A DNA stretch of 64,000 nucleotides from Polychytrium aggregatum (taxonomy: Eukaryota > Chytridiomycota > Chytridiomycetes > Polychytriales): assembly GCF_025602895.1 (NCBI RefSeq), contig NW_026516215.1, positions 372,001 to 436,000 on the forward strand, read 5' to 3'. The stretch's first letter is position 1; each line of letters opens with the position of its first letter. The notes under the pieces are model-generated. The model had not been told where the DNA came from. It searched no databases and saw only the letters and a list, made by a program, of their open reading frames with translations. A program made the translations under genes and the position numbers. Shown piece by piece: positions 50,572 to 64,000 of the stretch.

Positions 50572-50847
50572 TTTATGCAACTGTAAGCTTAATCCACCCC
50601 AAAGCGATTATGGAGATTGGAAATTGGGCAGAAAGGGGAGAGTCAAAAAGGTGCTGCCCAAGGCGGTGTGTTAACCCAAGCGGCGAGGAGAAAAAGAGTC
50701 TGGGGCGTATGTGGCGCAGCCCGACACCCCAATCGGAATATTTCCTGCTGGCTGCGCCACGGAATGCGGCGACAGAACCAGGACTGGATCCAGCCGGCTG
50801 CGCGGGGAGTGATTGGGCGGGGGGCGGCCTTGCTTCTGATTGGACAC

Positions 50848-50893
<46 letters not shown>

Positions 50894-50962
50894 CCGTCTC
50901 GGAGGCAATATCGTTTGGCCGCCTTCGTGGGTCAGGAATCCCGCTCGTCTCGCTGTCGAATC
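50572..50962. promoter_or_regulatory. Divergent promoter region eL19 / 48-residue protein, with (GA)n
   Basis: 391 bp head-to-head spacer. Contains (GA)21 at 50851-50892 and two ATTGG motifs (about 50813 and 50839), that is CCAAT boxes on the eL19 strand. GA tracts and CCAAT boxes are common in housekeeping promoters; their role here is inferred. Confidence 0.5.
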
Positions 50963-51234
50963 ATGGCTTCTGTCATCAAAAAGACCCTGGTCGGATGGTA
51001 GGCTGTAACCGCATCATTCCTATGTAGCCAGGCCAGTGCTTTCCGGCTCGTTTTTGTCGCCGATCCCGTTTTCTGCCCAGACAGAGCTTCTGACCGCCAC
51101 TTGCATCCCTTTCCCGCATCAGGGCCCTCTTCACCGTCGCAACCTATGTCTCAATTAACTGGGTGCGCTTCAGCGTTAGCAGCAGAAAGAAGGAAGAGTA
51201 CCGCAGAACGCTGGAAGAACGCCAGGTGTCATGA
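50963..51234 (+). CDS. 48-residue single-pass membrane protein (2 exons)
   Basis: Exons 50963-50997 and 51123-51234 with a GT-AG intron; TG+G makes Trp 12. M-A-S-V-I-K-K-T-L-V-G-W, then the hydrophobic segment A-L-F-T-V-A-T-Y-V-S-I-N-W-V, then a basic/acidic tail S-S-R-K-K-E-E-Y-R-R-T-L-E-E-R. The shape is that of small inner-membrane mitochondrial proteins, but I do not recognise the family. Too short for ordinary gene finders. Confidence 0.65.
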
Positions 51235-51632
51235 GGCCGAGGAGCTCTCGGCCTGAGCTCCAGTCCATGCCTGGAGGTGGCACACGAATCCGTCAAAGCC
51301 GAAACTCTGCCAGGTGTGCACGGTCAGGCATCCGATATCTTCTAGTTATGACATCCTAACTCGCCCCCTCGGATTTGTGTCGGATGGATTCAACATCAAT
51401 AAACACCTTCAAGGCCGAACCGCTCCGCACTGTGACGGAGATTGGAATGGAGAGGATGTCTGGGTTGATCTTTATTGGAAGCCGCCTACGAGGGCTCGAT
51501 TCGGGGAGGGGTTGGGCTCTGCACAACTGCGGCCAGGATCTGCGTGGCAAACGGATTGGGGGTGGCCGCACGATCACGGACGGGAGTCTACGCGATTGCA
51601 GGAACTGGATCCGTCGAATGCGTTTGGCGCCG
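51235..51632. other. Intergenic between convergent genes
   Basis: No supported gene. Overlapping open frames on both strands show no domain. Confidence 0.5.
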
Positions 51633-51887
51633 CTACTTCTTCTTTCCCTTTTCTTCTTTGCGATACGAAAACGGTTTCCGAGTGGCAGCGAATTCCCCGA
51701 GCTTGTGGTTGACCATTTGCTCGGTGACAAGCACGGGGATGTGCTCTTTGCCGTTGTGAACCAGGAACTTGCGGCCGACATATGACGGCAGAATGGTGCA
51801 GGCCCGAGCGCTCGTCTTGATTGCTTCGCCAGCAGCAACCTGGGGGAACTTCACAAAGAAGGGGCCTTTCCAGACAGATCGACCCAT
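51633..51887 (-). CDS. RSM19: Mitochondrial small-subunit ribosomal protein uS19m
   Basis: 84 residues, single exon. [10 protein letters not shown] at the start, then [16 protein letters not shown] and [13 protein letters not shown], the uS19 signature. Basic C-terminal tail ending K-G-K-K-K. Length fits bacterial S19 and yeast Rsm19. It binds the small-subunit head rRNA in mitochondria. Confidence 0.93.
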   Translation of the reverse strand: MGRSVWKGPFFVKFPQVAAGEAIKTSARACTILPSYVGRKFLVHNGKEHIPVLVTEQMVNHKLGEFAATRKPFSYRKEEKGKKK

Positions 51888-52316
51888 GGCTCAGCTTGTG
51901 TTGTGTTGTGTTGTGCTGTGGGATCGGGATGGACGAACGGGAATGCAAATGCGCTGGATCTGGCTGCGAACCAGTGTCGGCATTCTGGCCACGAAACACC
52001 AGAAAACCCGCCCTCTGTCACGTGTGGGGCTTGGCGCTTGCCGCGTGCAGATTCCCCGCCACACCACTGCCACCGGATCGAACCGGCACAGGTACACACA
52101 CACACACACGCGACCCTGGCTCGCACCTTCGTCCTGCATCTGCATCCATCAAAGGCTCCCCGCCCAGCGCACATCATCTGGCGCACATCGTCGCCACCTG
52201 AACCGCCGCCTGAACCGCCGCCTGGACCGCCGCATAGTTCGTCGCTCCTGCCTTCGCCACATCCAATATCCGACTTCATCCACCTCTTGTCGCATCAAGC
52301 TCGTCCCTCGGTTCTG
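51888..52316. promoter_or_regulatory. Divergent promoter region uS19m / PPP1R21-like
   Basis: 429 bp head-to-head spacer. Contains a (TGTGT/TTGTG) run (51896-51918), a short (CA)n at 52093-52108, and ACCGCCGCCTG-type repeats at about 52200-52232. No TATA box seen. Confidence 0.4.
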
Positions 52317-55300
52317 ATGAGTGCAGCTCTGCCGGACCAGGCCTCGGACCTTGCCGAGAAATACAAGACCCTCCTCCAAGAGCGTTCTGTGCTCAAGGCT
52401 CAAAACTCGGTGCTCAAGAAAGCACTGCTGGAGGTTGGTGGCCGATGGAGTGGTCCGACGTATTCAGATATTCCGATGAGGCTGGCTCACTGAAAGCCGG
52501 GTTCGTCCGTCCTCCCCACAACGACAATTCTGCCGACCCTCCTGATCCTCCTATTCCACAGGAGCAAACCAACTCCAAGACCTTGGCTAACCAGCTGAAG
52601 CAGAAGGAGGAAAAGCTGCGTCAAACCACGCAAGAGCTCGATCTACAGCAGTACCACAACGATGCTCTCGCAAAACGAATCGAAAACCTCAGAATCGAGG
52701 GCCAACGGCCGCTGTCGGTGAGGATTGCAAACCTGCGGTTGGGCTGTCAAGGGCCGCCACCTGCCCTTGCCGGATCTATTCGAGACCTACCGACTTTCTA
52801 TCTATAACCCATTCACGAGCTCAACTCGGCTTCAACTTGGCATTCCCAACCCAGGCTGTCTTGCCCTTCCGTCGCTCAACGCCCCTCTCTCCCAAGGACA
52901 GCCGTGAAATCGATGTACTTTCCGAGGAACTGTCGAACCGCATTGCTGAGAGTGGTAAGAGCTTTTATCCTTAGTTTCCACCTTGCTCCTTCCTGCGTCG
53001 CTCGGTCTAGCGGGGCCGGTCCGGCTCAAAAGCAAATGCCACCGCCCCATGGCTGGCGCTGATAAATCGACTCGCCACCTGTATTCCGTCTCCAGAGCAG
53101 CTCCATCGAAAAATTGCCGATCTGACAACCATTAATGAGCAGCTCGAGGTTCAAATTGCCGAAATGTCGACCGCATACAACGGCTTGTTGGTAGGTGCTA
53201 TAGATTCATTGCCTATCGGCTTTGCCGCCGACCGCGTACCGTGCAGCGCCGGTCTCGTCGAGCTTTGTGTCGAGCGCCTATCTCACCGCACCCAACCCAT
53301 TCGACCTCTTCCGCCACGATATGAACATCATGGTGTAGAAAGAATCGCAAATCATTGACACAGAGAATCAGAAGCTCAAATCCACATCATTGCGGCTCCA
53401 GTCAACCCTTGAGGAGTCGTCAACCCAGGCGACATCCTTCTTGGATCAGTACAACTCACTCCAGCGCCTTATTAGCACCCGGCTGGAAAGCCTCACGATC
53501 GCCTTCATCAACGCCGAAAACTGCCGGAAAGCCCAGTACGCAACGATATCTGTACCATCGCATCCGAGTTGTCGATGCAGCTTTGTAGCTAACTTGCATA
53601 ACTCATCGCGCCAACGTCTAGATCGAGAATAATGACGGCAAGCCCCGATGTGAGTTTGACTCTTGCCCTGATCCAATGCCGGACACTAGCGCTGTCCGAT
53701 CGATCACTTCAAGCGTAGCGCTACCCAACTCCAACACCGCGGGTTACCTTTGTTCATAGATTGCCAATTGGTGCCAAGCACTGGAGGAGTTTACCGATAA
53801 AATCCACAGATACACCAGCGTTTTCTACCAAATCTACAAGGTGAGTGACCCAGCTTCCCAGTCTCTACTGAATCTGTTCTCGCTTTAGCGCTCACCTAGC
53901 CATTTCGACTGGCTCAGCCCAGCTCCCAGGTACAGCCACAATGGACAAAGACGTCTTTCAAGACCTGGCCTGAGGGGCTTCCCGCGCTCCAGATCGGACT
54001 GCAGATTGTGCACTATGCCAACACTGCGCACCACGCGGCCTTTTCAAAACACATCCGCCCAAACTCCTGGTCGAGCTCGATACTCTCATGTGTCGGCCTG
54101 ATTTGTCGAACATACGAATCAATCATCGAGTCTGTGAAGCTATTAGGTATTCGCTATCCTCTCTTTGAACCCCACAAACCCCCGACCTTGTCGATATTGG
54201 CTGCGTAAAACCAGGGCTCCCACTGACCTCCATCGGCCGTTCCTTGCTGCAAGGGAGTGCTCCTCTTACAATGCACACGGCGATCCAAAAGCGAATCGAG
54301 CTCTCGTTCATCCGCCTCGTGTATACTACCAGCGACCTTTCTCGTTACTGGCGATACTACAAGAGTGTCGATGAAAGTTCTGAATTTGACATCGAGCTGA
54401 TCCTCAATAGCCTCATGGATCCTGCAGGTAGCCATCCACGCCACCGCTAACGCACGCGACATGATCCCGGTCATTGACCCTGCACGTCGGATCGCATCTC
54501 CATAGGCTCAGTCAATATCGTTGAGCTCTCCGAAGTGGCCACCCAATCCACATCCCTGACCGATATTCAGGCCCAGATTGATGTTTGTGAAGGTAGGTCG
54601 GCGATAGCTATGATACGTTCTGCATTCCTCCAAATACATCGCCATCAGTTTCGGTTTCTCGTGACGCGCACCTGTTCTCAGCACAAGGCCATTTTGCTCC
54701 GCTTGCGCCTTGCCCCTGCTCACACGGACGTCATTCCATGCCACAGGGGGTGTCAGAAACCTTTCGCGCGACTGGGAATCTCTTTGCATCCAAAACAAAG
54801 AGCTGTCGCTTTTAGCCGAGCATCAATCGGCGGACATGTCGTCGATCAAGGCCCGCCTCGAAGTTGAGCAGCGCGGATATATCGAAGCCGAACGGGAGTG
54901 GGAAGAGCTGCGCCAGACTATGGCCACTGAGATATCAAAATATCGCTCGGAAATTGATGCGCTCCTAAGTGAGAGGAAGCCCAAGCCACTCACGGAAAGC
55001 CGGGAAATGCAAACAGATAATGTATATATGGTCTCGCCGTTGCCATCATGTAGCATCCATGCTACCTGCCCAGTCGCGCACGATGGCCCATTTGGTTTCT
55101 GTTACTAAAGTCCTCCACCACCACCACCACCCTCTCTTCCTGCACAGACAACGCCACCGACCCCGGTCTTGCACCAGAACGAGCCTCTCGGCGCAGCACA
55201 TGGTGGAAAGGTTCGTTCACCCATGATGATGAGAATGCGCTCGGCTTCAATAGCTTGGCTTTGTCCACTAACCAGGCCGATACTGACCCTATTTGCTTGG

Positions 55301-55486
55301 ATTGTTGTGTATTTAACTCGCCTGTGATGGCGCTCGCGTATCCCCCCCCCTCAGAGCGAAATCAACCTTCTTGGGCCACTTGCTCGCTTGAAACAGCTCT
55401 ATCAGCAGCTCGAGGTATCCGAAGCAAAGGTCATTCGACTCCAACATAGCCAGGAGCGACAAACCCTGGAACCGGTCGCTGTTTAG
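52317..55486 (+). CDS. PPP1R21-like (KLRAQ domain) coiled-coil protein, multi-exon
   Basis: ATG 52317, exon 1 52317-52433, exon 2 52562-52717. These join to the KLRAQ-type segment V-L-K-A-Q-N-S-V-L-K-K-A-L-L-E with E-Q-T-N-S-K-T-L and K-E-E-K-L-R-Q-T-T-Q-E-L. Later exons: D-V-L-S-E-E-L-S-N-R-I-A-E-S (to about 52952), L-H-R-K-I-A-D-L (about 53100), L-E-E-S-S-T-Q-A-T-S-F-L-D-Q-Y (about 53405), W-C-Q-A-L-E-E-F-T-D-K-I (about 53775), E-L-S-E-V-A-T-Q-S-T-S (about 54520), R-E-M-Q-T-D-N (about 55020), and a last exon S-E-I-N-L-L-G-P-L to TAG 55484-55486. In animals PPP1R21 is the core of the FERRY complex on early endosomes, which carries mRNA. Middle exon borders were not all fixed. Confidence 0.78.
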
Positions 55487-55978
55487 GTAGAGGAGTATTG
55501 CCGACTCGGCACGCTGTCACCACATGATCCAGTTCCCATATCCTCGGAGGATGGACGACTCGAATAGCCCCTTGTTCTTCGGCTGCGGCACGAGTTATCC
55601 CAATAGCAAATGATTTACCACACCCCATCTCCATGCATGGTAACTCGCAAAGGCTTGCGGTTAGCTGGGGGATGCGGAATACATGGCTCACAGCTATTTG
55701 TGGTGGTTGGTGTTGCTGGTCGTATGATACCCCCAGTCGTTTGCAGTTACTGTCACACACAGTCGGCATCGCGAGCTGATTTATTGAGAGAAAACACCGG
55801 CAGTCATAAGGACATTTGGGCGGGTGAACTGCAACGCATGAAGCGTCGTCTTTTTTGTCACGTATGTGGACGTTGGCGATACAATCGGGCCGCTGCAAGA
55901 TAAAGGGAAGTGATTAGTCTCCTCGCTACATGCCGAGGCGGCTCCTGCAGGCTACTCATCGAGTCACTGTCATAGCAC
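55487..55978. other. Intergenic between convergent PPP1R21-like and TAF5 genes
   Basis: No supported gene. Open frames on both strands here have no recognisable domain and mutually overlap. Confidence 0.5.
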
Positions 55979-59817
<3,839 letters not shown>

Positions 59818-60364
59818 CGGCCAGCCGATGCCAGGGACAATCATCAGGGCGAACATCAGTGACAAACATCGGGAAACAGACAGCGGTGTTCAGCAGTGGA
59901 CGCAGCACAGCGGAGCTGAAAGTGGCTGATCGTGGCTGCAATCGTGCCCCAGGCACACGGCGCCGCCGCTGAGCATACATGTGCAGTGGTTTCCGGGGGG
60001 ATGCCCTTGGACGATCTGATCGGCAACAGAGCGAGTCCTGGCCAGCCCGCGCCGTGGTTTTGGGTGCGAGAAACCAGGCGGAAGCAAACCGGGCGGGCTG
60101 CATCTTCCCGTGACACCCACCTGACCCGGCGCAACGAAAATTTTCTGCGCATGGGCGCAAAAGGCAAAACGGGTCTGTTGGCGATCTCTGGCCGCTTTCC
60201 CAGAACATCCAGCCAAGTACCCGCGGGATCGCCCTGATCCAGTCCAGATCCAGCCCGATCCAGGTGCGCCAGCATCCCAGTCAACAGAAGCCGACACAGG
60301 CTACTCGTCACACCCGGCCGACAGTTCCGCATCGCGCTGTGGATGCTGTTGATTCGCCGTGCTG
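59818..60364. promoter_or_regulatory. Divergent promoter region TAF5 / mS45
   Basis: 547 bp head-to-head spacer, GC-rich. No TATA box or recognised motif. Open frames here on both strands are overlaps without domains. Confidence 0.4.
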
Positions 60365-62236
60365 ATGGCATCGCTGTGCTCCATGCTTGTCCCCCGCAGG
60401 ATGAGTCTGATTTTTGCCAAGCTCGTGCCAAGGCCCATCTGGGCAAGAGCCATCCAAGCAAGCACACCGATTCGCATGCTCTCGACGTCTTCAGCTCGCT
60501 TTGAGGCAGCCAAGTCTGATGCTGTGGGACAGCCGGTCGCTGCGACAGCCGAGACAGAAGCAGAAGACAGAGCCCAAGCCGATGCACCAGCCAGCCGCGA
60601 TGGAGAAATCGAGCGCCCCGCCGAGCCCACCTTTCAAACGCATAAAGAGTTTGTTGAATCTCTCGGCCCTATCGAGGGCCCATTCGCGGAGGCAAAGAAG
60701 TGGCTGATTGAGAACCGAGGACTGTATCAGTACACTCGCGGACCACCAGCGTTTGTTGGAGCGAACGTGCGCCAGGGCGGCAAGTCGGTAAGGGTCTCCT
60801 CCATTTTGTACAGCAGCGCTTCCGCATTGTGCCATAGTCGCGCTGCCGATCGCACCTTGCCGCGGCCGAGGGACTGCATCTACGTAATGCTGCCCGAATC
60901 GGTGTCAGCTTCCATGTGGCCTATTGGACATCCACTTGGCCATGGTCTCTGGGATCACAACCAGGCCGTTCCATGGTGCTTGAGTTGGGATATCGACCGT
61001 AGCTGACGTCTACCCAAGATCATTTTACTGATCAAAACCAACTCCCAAACGACCCGTCATTTGGTGGTGGCTGCATCGGCCCCAGCCCGTCCCGTTCCCG
61101 ATGAATCCGCTGTTCAGACCCAAGCCGCCGGTTGCCGAGGCAACCAAACAGGAAATCTACAAGCTCTTCCGAGCCGACCCGAAAAAGAACACACCACGAT
61201 CTCTGGGTGTCCAGTTCGGGCTTTCGATCATTCGAGTCGAGGCCATCCTGAGACTGAAAGCTCTGGAGGCCAAAATGATCCAGGAAGGAAAGACCCCACA
61301 GACGAATCTGACCGAGGGTATGGAGTCTTACCTGGGCTCCCAGACCATTGCCCGATCAACGAACGCGAATGCCCGTCGCCCTCGGCGCGAGCCCCTCCGA
61401 TTCATGGCCTCGGACAACAGCCGGCCCTTCTTCCGCCTCGTTGATGAAATGGAGTCATTTTCGCCAGAGGTTTGTCATCTTGCTGCACTCACTGGATAAG
61501 CCGCACATCGATCTGCGCGTCAACCATGGCTGGCCAGAAATCGACCAGAATAAGCGCAGCCATCGGAGTACCCCAAGCCATACTGTCCACCAATCAGCTT
61601 GTATCGTTAACATTCGCACATTCGCCCTTGTTCTTGTTGTCTACGTCCTCAGGAAGCAGCCGTAATCATGGAAAAGGATCCGTACTCCAAGATGGTCGAT
61701 CGAGTCAAGCAGCACGATGGCAAGATCCTGCAGCTCGACCCGCCTGCTGAAAAGCCTGTTGAGACGATCGCGTCCTCCAACCGAGTGCAATCCAAATTTG
61801 CATTCATGATCTCGGATTCATCTGATCCTCTGGTATGAGTCCACATTGATCTCCATGTCTGAGCACAACCGAGAGCTTGTTGTTGGTCGACGTCGTTGCT
61901 TGTGCTATTCCAGTGCGCACTGCAGTGTGTATTTTCGCCGCCCGAACACTTCAACTGTATGAAGTGAATTGCCTCTCCGCTATCGCGACCTTGCAATTAC
62001 GGATCCAAGGCGCCTGCTTCCGATCAGAGGATGGCTCCATTGCACAGCCGACTATATTTGTGGCAGCTGCAAGGGTCTTTGCTGACAACGCCACATGGGC
62101 TCGCTCCCTTCGCTATTTTGTACAACAGAAGCAACAACTCTTTATTCGACAAAAGAACGGAGAACTTCGCCCCCTTACCAACGTCGAAAGGTTCCAGAAG
62201 CGCAACGAGAAGCCCAAGTATGCTGTCATCGGATAG
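60365..62236 (+). CDS. Mitochondrial small-subunit ribosomal protein mS45 (Bot1 family)
   Basis: My model: exons 60365-60787, 61086-61469, 61653-61832, 62129-62236, all GT-AG and in phase, 364 residues. N-terminus M-A-S-L-C-S-M-L-V-P-R-R with R-M-L-S-T-S-S-A-R is a mitochondrial presequence. Core P-F-P-M-N-P-L-F-R-P-K-P-P-V and I-Y-K-L-F-R, with G-L-S-I-I-R-V-E-A-I-L-R-L-K, fits the Bot1/mS45 family (S. pombe bot1, yeast MRPS35). Then E-A-A-V-I-M-E-K and the C-terminal G-E-L-R-P-L-T-N-V-E-R. Acts in the mitochondrial ribosome; needed for respiration in yeasts. Family assignment is from memory of motifs. Confidence 0.82.
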
Positions 62237-62886
62237 ACGAGGCACTTTAGCTTTCCAGGAAAGAGCGGGCGCCTAGTTTCCAGAAATCGCATGTATTTGA
62301 ATGCCGCCTCCTGACGGAGACTCATCGACCCATTACTACCAATGATGCTATCAATTGACGACAGGCTTCCATTGAGAAGCGCAGTCCCGAATACACTCTA
62401 TCGCTTGCTCGCGATAGAAATCCCACAAATAGCGCCTATATGATCAGAGCAAGCCCAGATCCTGCTCGTGCACAGAAATACGACGGGGCTCATATACGCT
62501 CTTTCACAGCCCAATCCTGCCTTCAGCGTGGCGAGTGGCTTGAAGGCCGATGTGGGCTCTGTGACTCCGATGGTGGGGGAGCTGCCCATGGTACCCGGCG
62601 AACCTGAGCCTCCATGGGCTCGATACCTATCTCTCTCCTACTTCCACGGTGCATTCCCAAGGCAACCACAATGTCAGTCCCATCGAGAATATTGCCTGGT
62701 TCCGGTGGAGGAATGTATATCCACGTCCAGGAAAAGCGACAGCCCTGCTTCAAACAGGGTGACTTGTTTCATTGTATGACCAGTATATTTAGACAACAGA
62801 CCAACAGCCTCCGATCTCAAAGCAGATTGGCTTCGACACGGCCGAGGGCGTTCGCATGATCAGTCGCACCGACTCTGACACAACTA
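62237..62886. other. Intergenic between convergent mS45 and EF-hand genes
   Basis: No gene I can support. A plus-strand frame (62468-62779) and a minus-strand frame (62753-62523) overlap each other and show no domain. Confidence 0.45.
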
Positions 62887-64000
62887 CTACGCGTCCTTAT
62901 CTTCCTTGGCAGGGACGCTTGCGCTGTTGATGTCTTCCAAGAATTGCTGTGTGGGGCTGGAAGGTCGGCTCGGCATAGGGCTATTGTTGATGTTGTCAAT
63001 CACCTTCTGCGTTGGAGATGCAGAACGGCTCGGCATCGGGCTACTGTTGATCTCGACAATGAGTTTCTCGGCTGGCGATAACCGCGATTTAGGACGGGAC
63101 AATGATACAGAAAACAAATTAGTCAGCAGTTGCAGCTGCAGCCGCGCTTTTACCCCACCCTCTCAGGTTGTTGAAAGCGTATATCTGCTAAGGATCCGAT
63201 CCCAGGCAGATGCCGCATCAGCCATTGGCAGCAAGAATCAGACACAAACCCTCTGCAAACAGATCGCCGTGCTCATATTCCTCGTCCTCGTCGTCCTCGT
63301 CGTCTTCCTCTTCTTCGTCTTCATCGCCTTCACCAGCGGCGTCGGGCTTCTGAGCATCGGTAGCGTCGGTAGCGTCTGTAGCGGCGGGAGCTGCATCGGC
63401 GTCTTTGGAGCCAGCCGTGCTCTCTGAGCCTGCAGCAGCGGCAGCGCTCGCTGCGCCTCTGGCTTTCTTCGAACGGCCCCGGGTTCGGGTTGTCCACTGG
63501 AGACCACCCTTCCACAGAGCCTCCATCATTTCCTTTCCTACCGCCCGAGTGACTTCGACGGTGGTCTTTGTGGTTTCGTGGAGGACAAAGGTCTGGGCAA
63601 AGCCTGTATCAAAATAGTCCGTAAGGAGGGTATCGCCCAAGATAAGCTCCCGAAACGTCGAAATGGGAATCGAGAAGTTGGTCTCCGAAAGCGGTGTCTC
63701 AGAGTTGGCGGCATCAGCGTTGAGTTGAAAAGCAACGTTCAGCAGATTGGAGACGGAGTTGAGATGAGTGTCGCCTTCCTCGAGACGGAAGAGGAAGAGC
63801 AATGACTCGGAAAGGTGGATGATTTGTTCTTTGGAGATGACATTGTCGCCGTCGTCGTCGTGGATCGCAAAGAACAGATCGATCCTCCCCATCAGATCCG
63901 AGTGGATAATCTTTCCAAGGCCAATCACAATATCTTGAAAATCAACAAACCCATCGCCGTTGCGGTCGAAAAGCCTGTGAAACATGCTGGTCATGAATGC
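62887..64000 (-). CDS. EF-hand protein, C-terminal part (possibly TBC/Rab-GAP), runs off the right edge
   Basis: The minus frame is open at the window end (A-F-M-T-S-M-F-H-R-L-F). A good EF-hand loop D-R-N-G-D-G-F-V-D-F-Q-D, then a second, weaker one D-D-D-G-D-N-V-I-S-K-E-Q with Gln at position 12. Then a helical region, a Lys/Arg-rich stretch, an Ala-rich stretch and a run of about 20 acidic residues (63340-63285). The last exon (63117-62887) has two near repeats, S-P-M-P-S-R-x-x-S-P-T-Q. The arrangement resembles the C-terminus of fungal TBC-domain GAPs with EF-hands (Gyp2/Mdr1 type), but the catalytic domain would be outside, so this is inference. Confidence 0.7.

Overview
The window looks like the nuclear genome of an early-diverging fungus, most likely a chytrid. 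That call is an inference from short spliceosomal introns, (A/G)ATAAATAG TATA boxes in the LTRs, Ty3/gypsy chromodomain retrotransposons, and a eukaryotic single-copy gene set (HRQ1, TAF5, eL19, mitochondrial uS19 and mS45, a PPP1R21-like protein). Nothing in it is prokaryotic.

Left 38.8 kb: a nested array of Ty3/gypsy LTR retrotransposons. On the minus strand, element I (1-2768, running off the left edge) sits inside the integrase of element II (2769-7480), which sits inside the 3' end of the element III integrase (7481-7885). On the plus strand follows an A-type element, B (LTR start 7886, end 19335). Its 5' LTR was split by a younger A-type copy, A (8083-13801, TSD GCCAC). After B comes the 3' half of another family, E (19336-21857). 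The 3' LTR of E was split by a minus-strand A-type copy, D (21858-27576, TSD GCCTC). Then comes element G (27736-38774, TSD CCGGA, identical 309-bp LTRs). The gag of G is interrupted by A-type copy C (28148-33866). A, C and D are almost identical and recent. B is older and has a nonsense codon in pol.

The strongest observation is a shared expression device. All four element families that retain a gag/pol junction (I, II, A-type, G) place pol in the -1 frame behind the same heptamer, G GGA AAC or G GGA AAT. A family-specific RNA stem or pseudoknot starts 4-7 nt downstream. The stems differ in sequence but sit in the same place and overlap the gag stop codon.

Right 25 kb: single-copy genes in alternating divergent and convergent order. 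They are HRQ1-type helicase (-), a conserved mitochondrial protein of unknown function (+, complete six-exon model), a bromodomain protein (-), eL19 (-), a 48-residue membrane protein (+), mitochondrial uS19 (-), a PPP1R21-like coiled-coil protein (+), TAF5 (-), mS45/Bot1 (+), and an EF-hand protein (-) that runs off the right edge. G inserted into the tail of a minus-strand open frame next to HRQ1. Two long hexanucleotide microsatellites, (CCCTAT)n and (GTTGTC)n, lie here.
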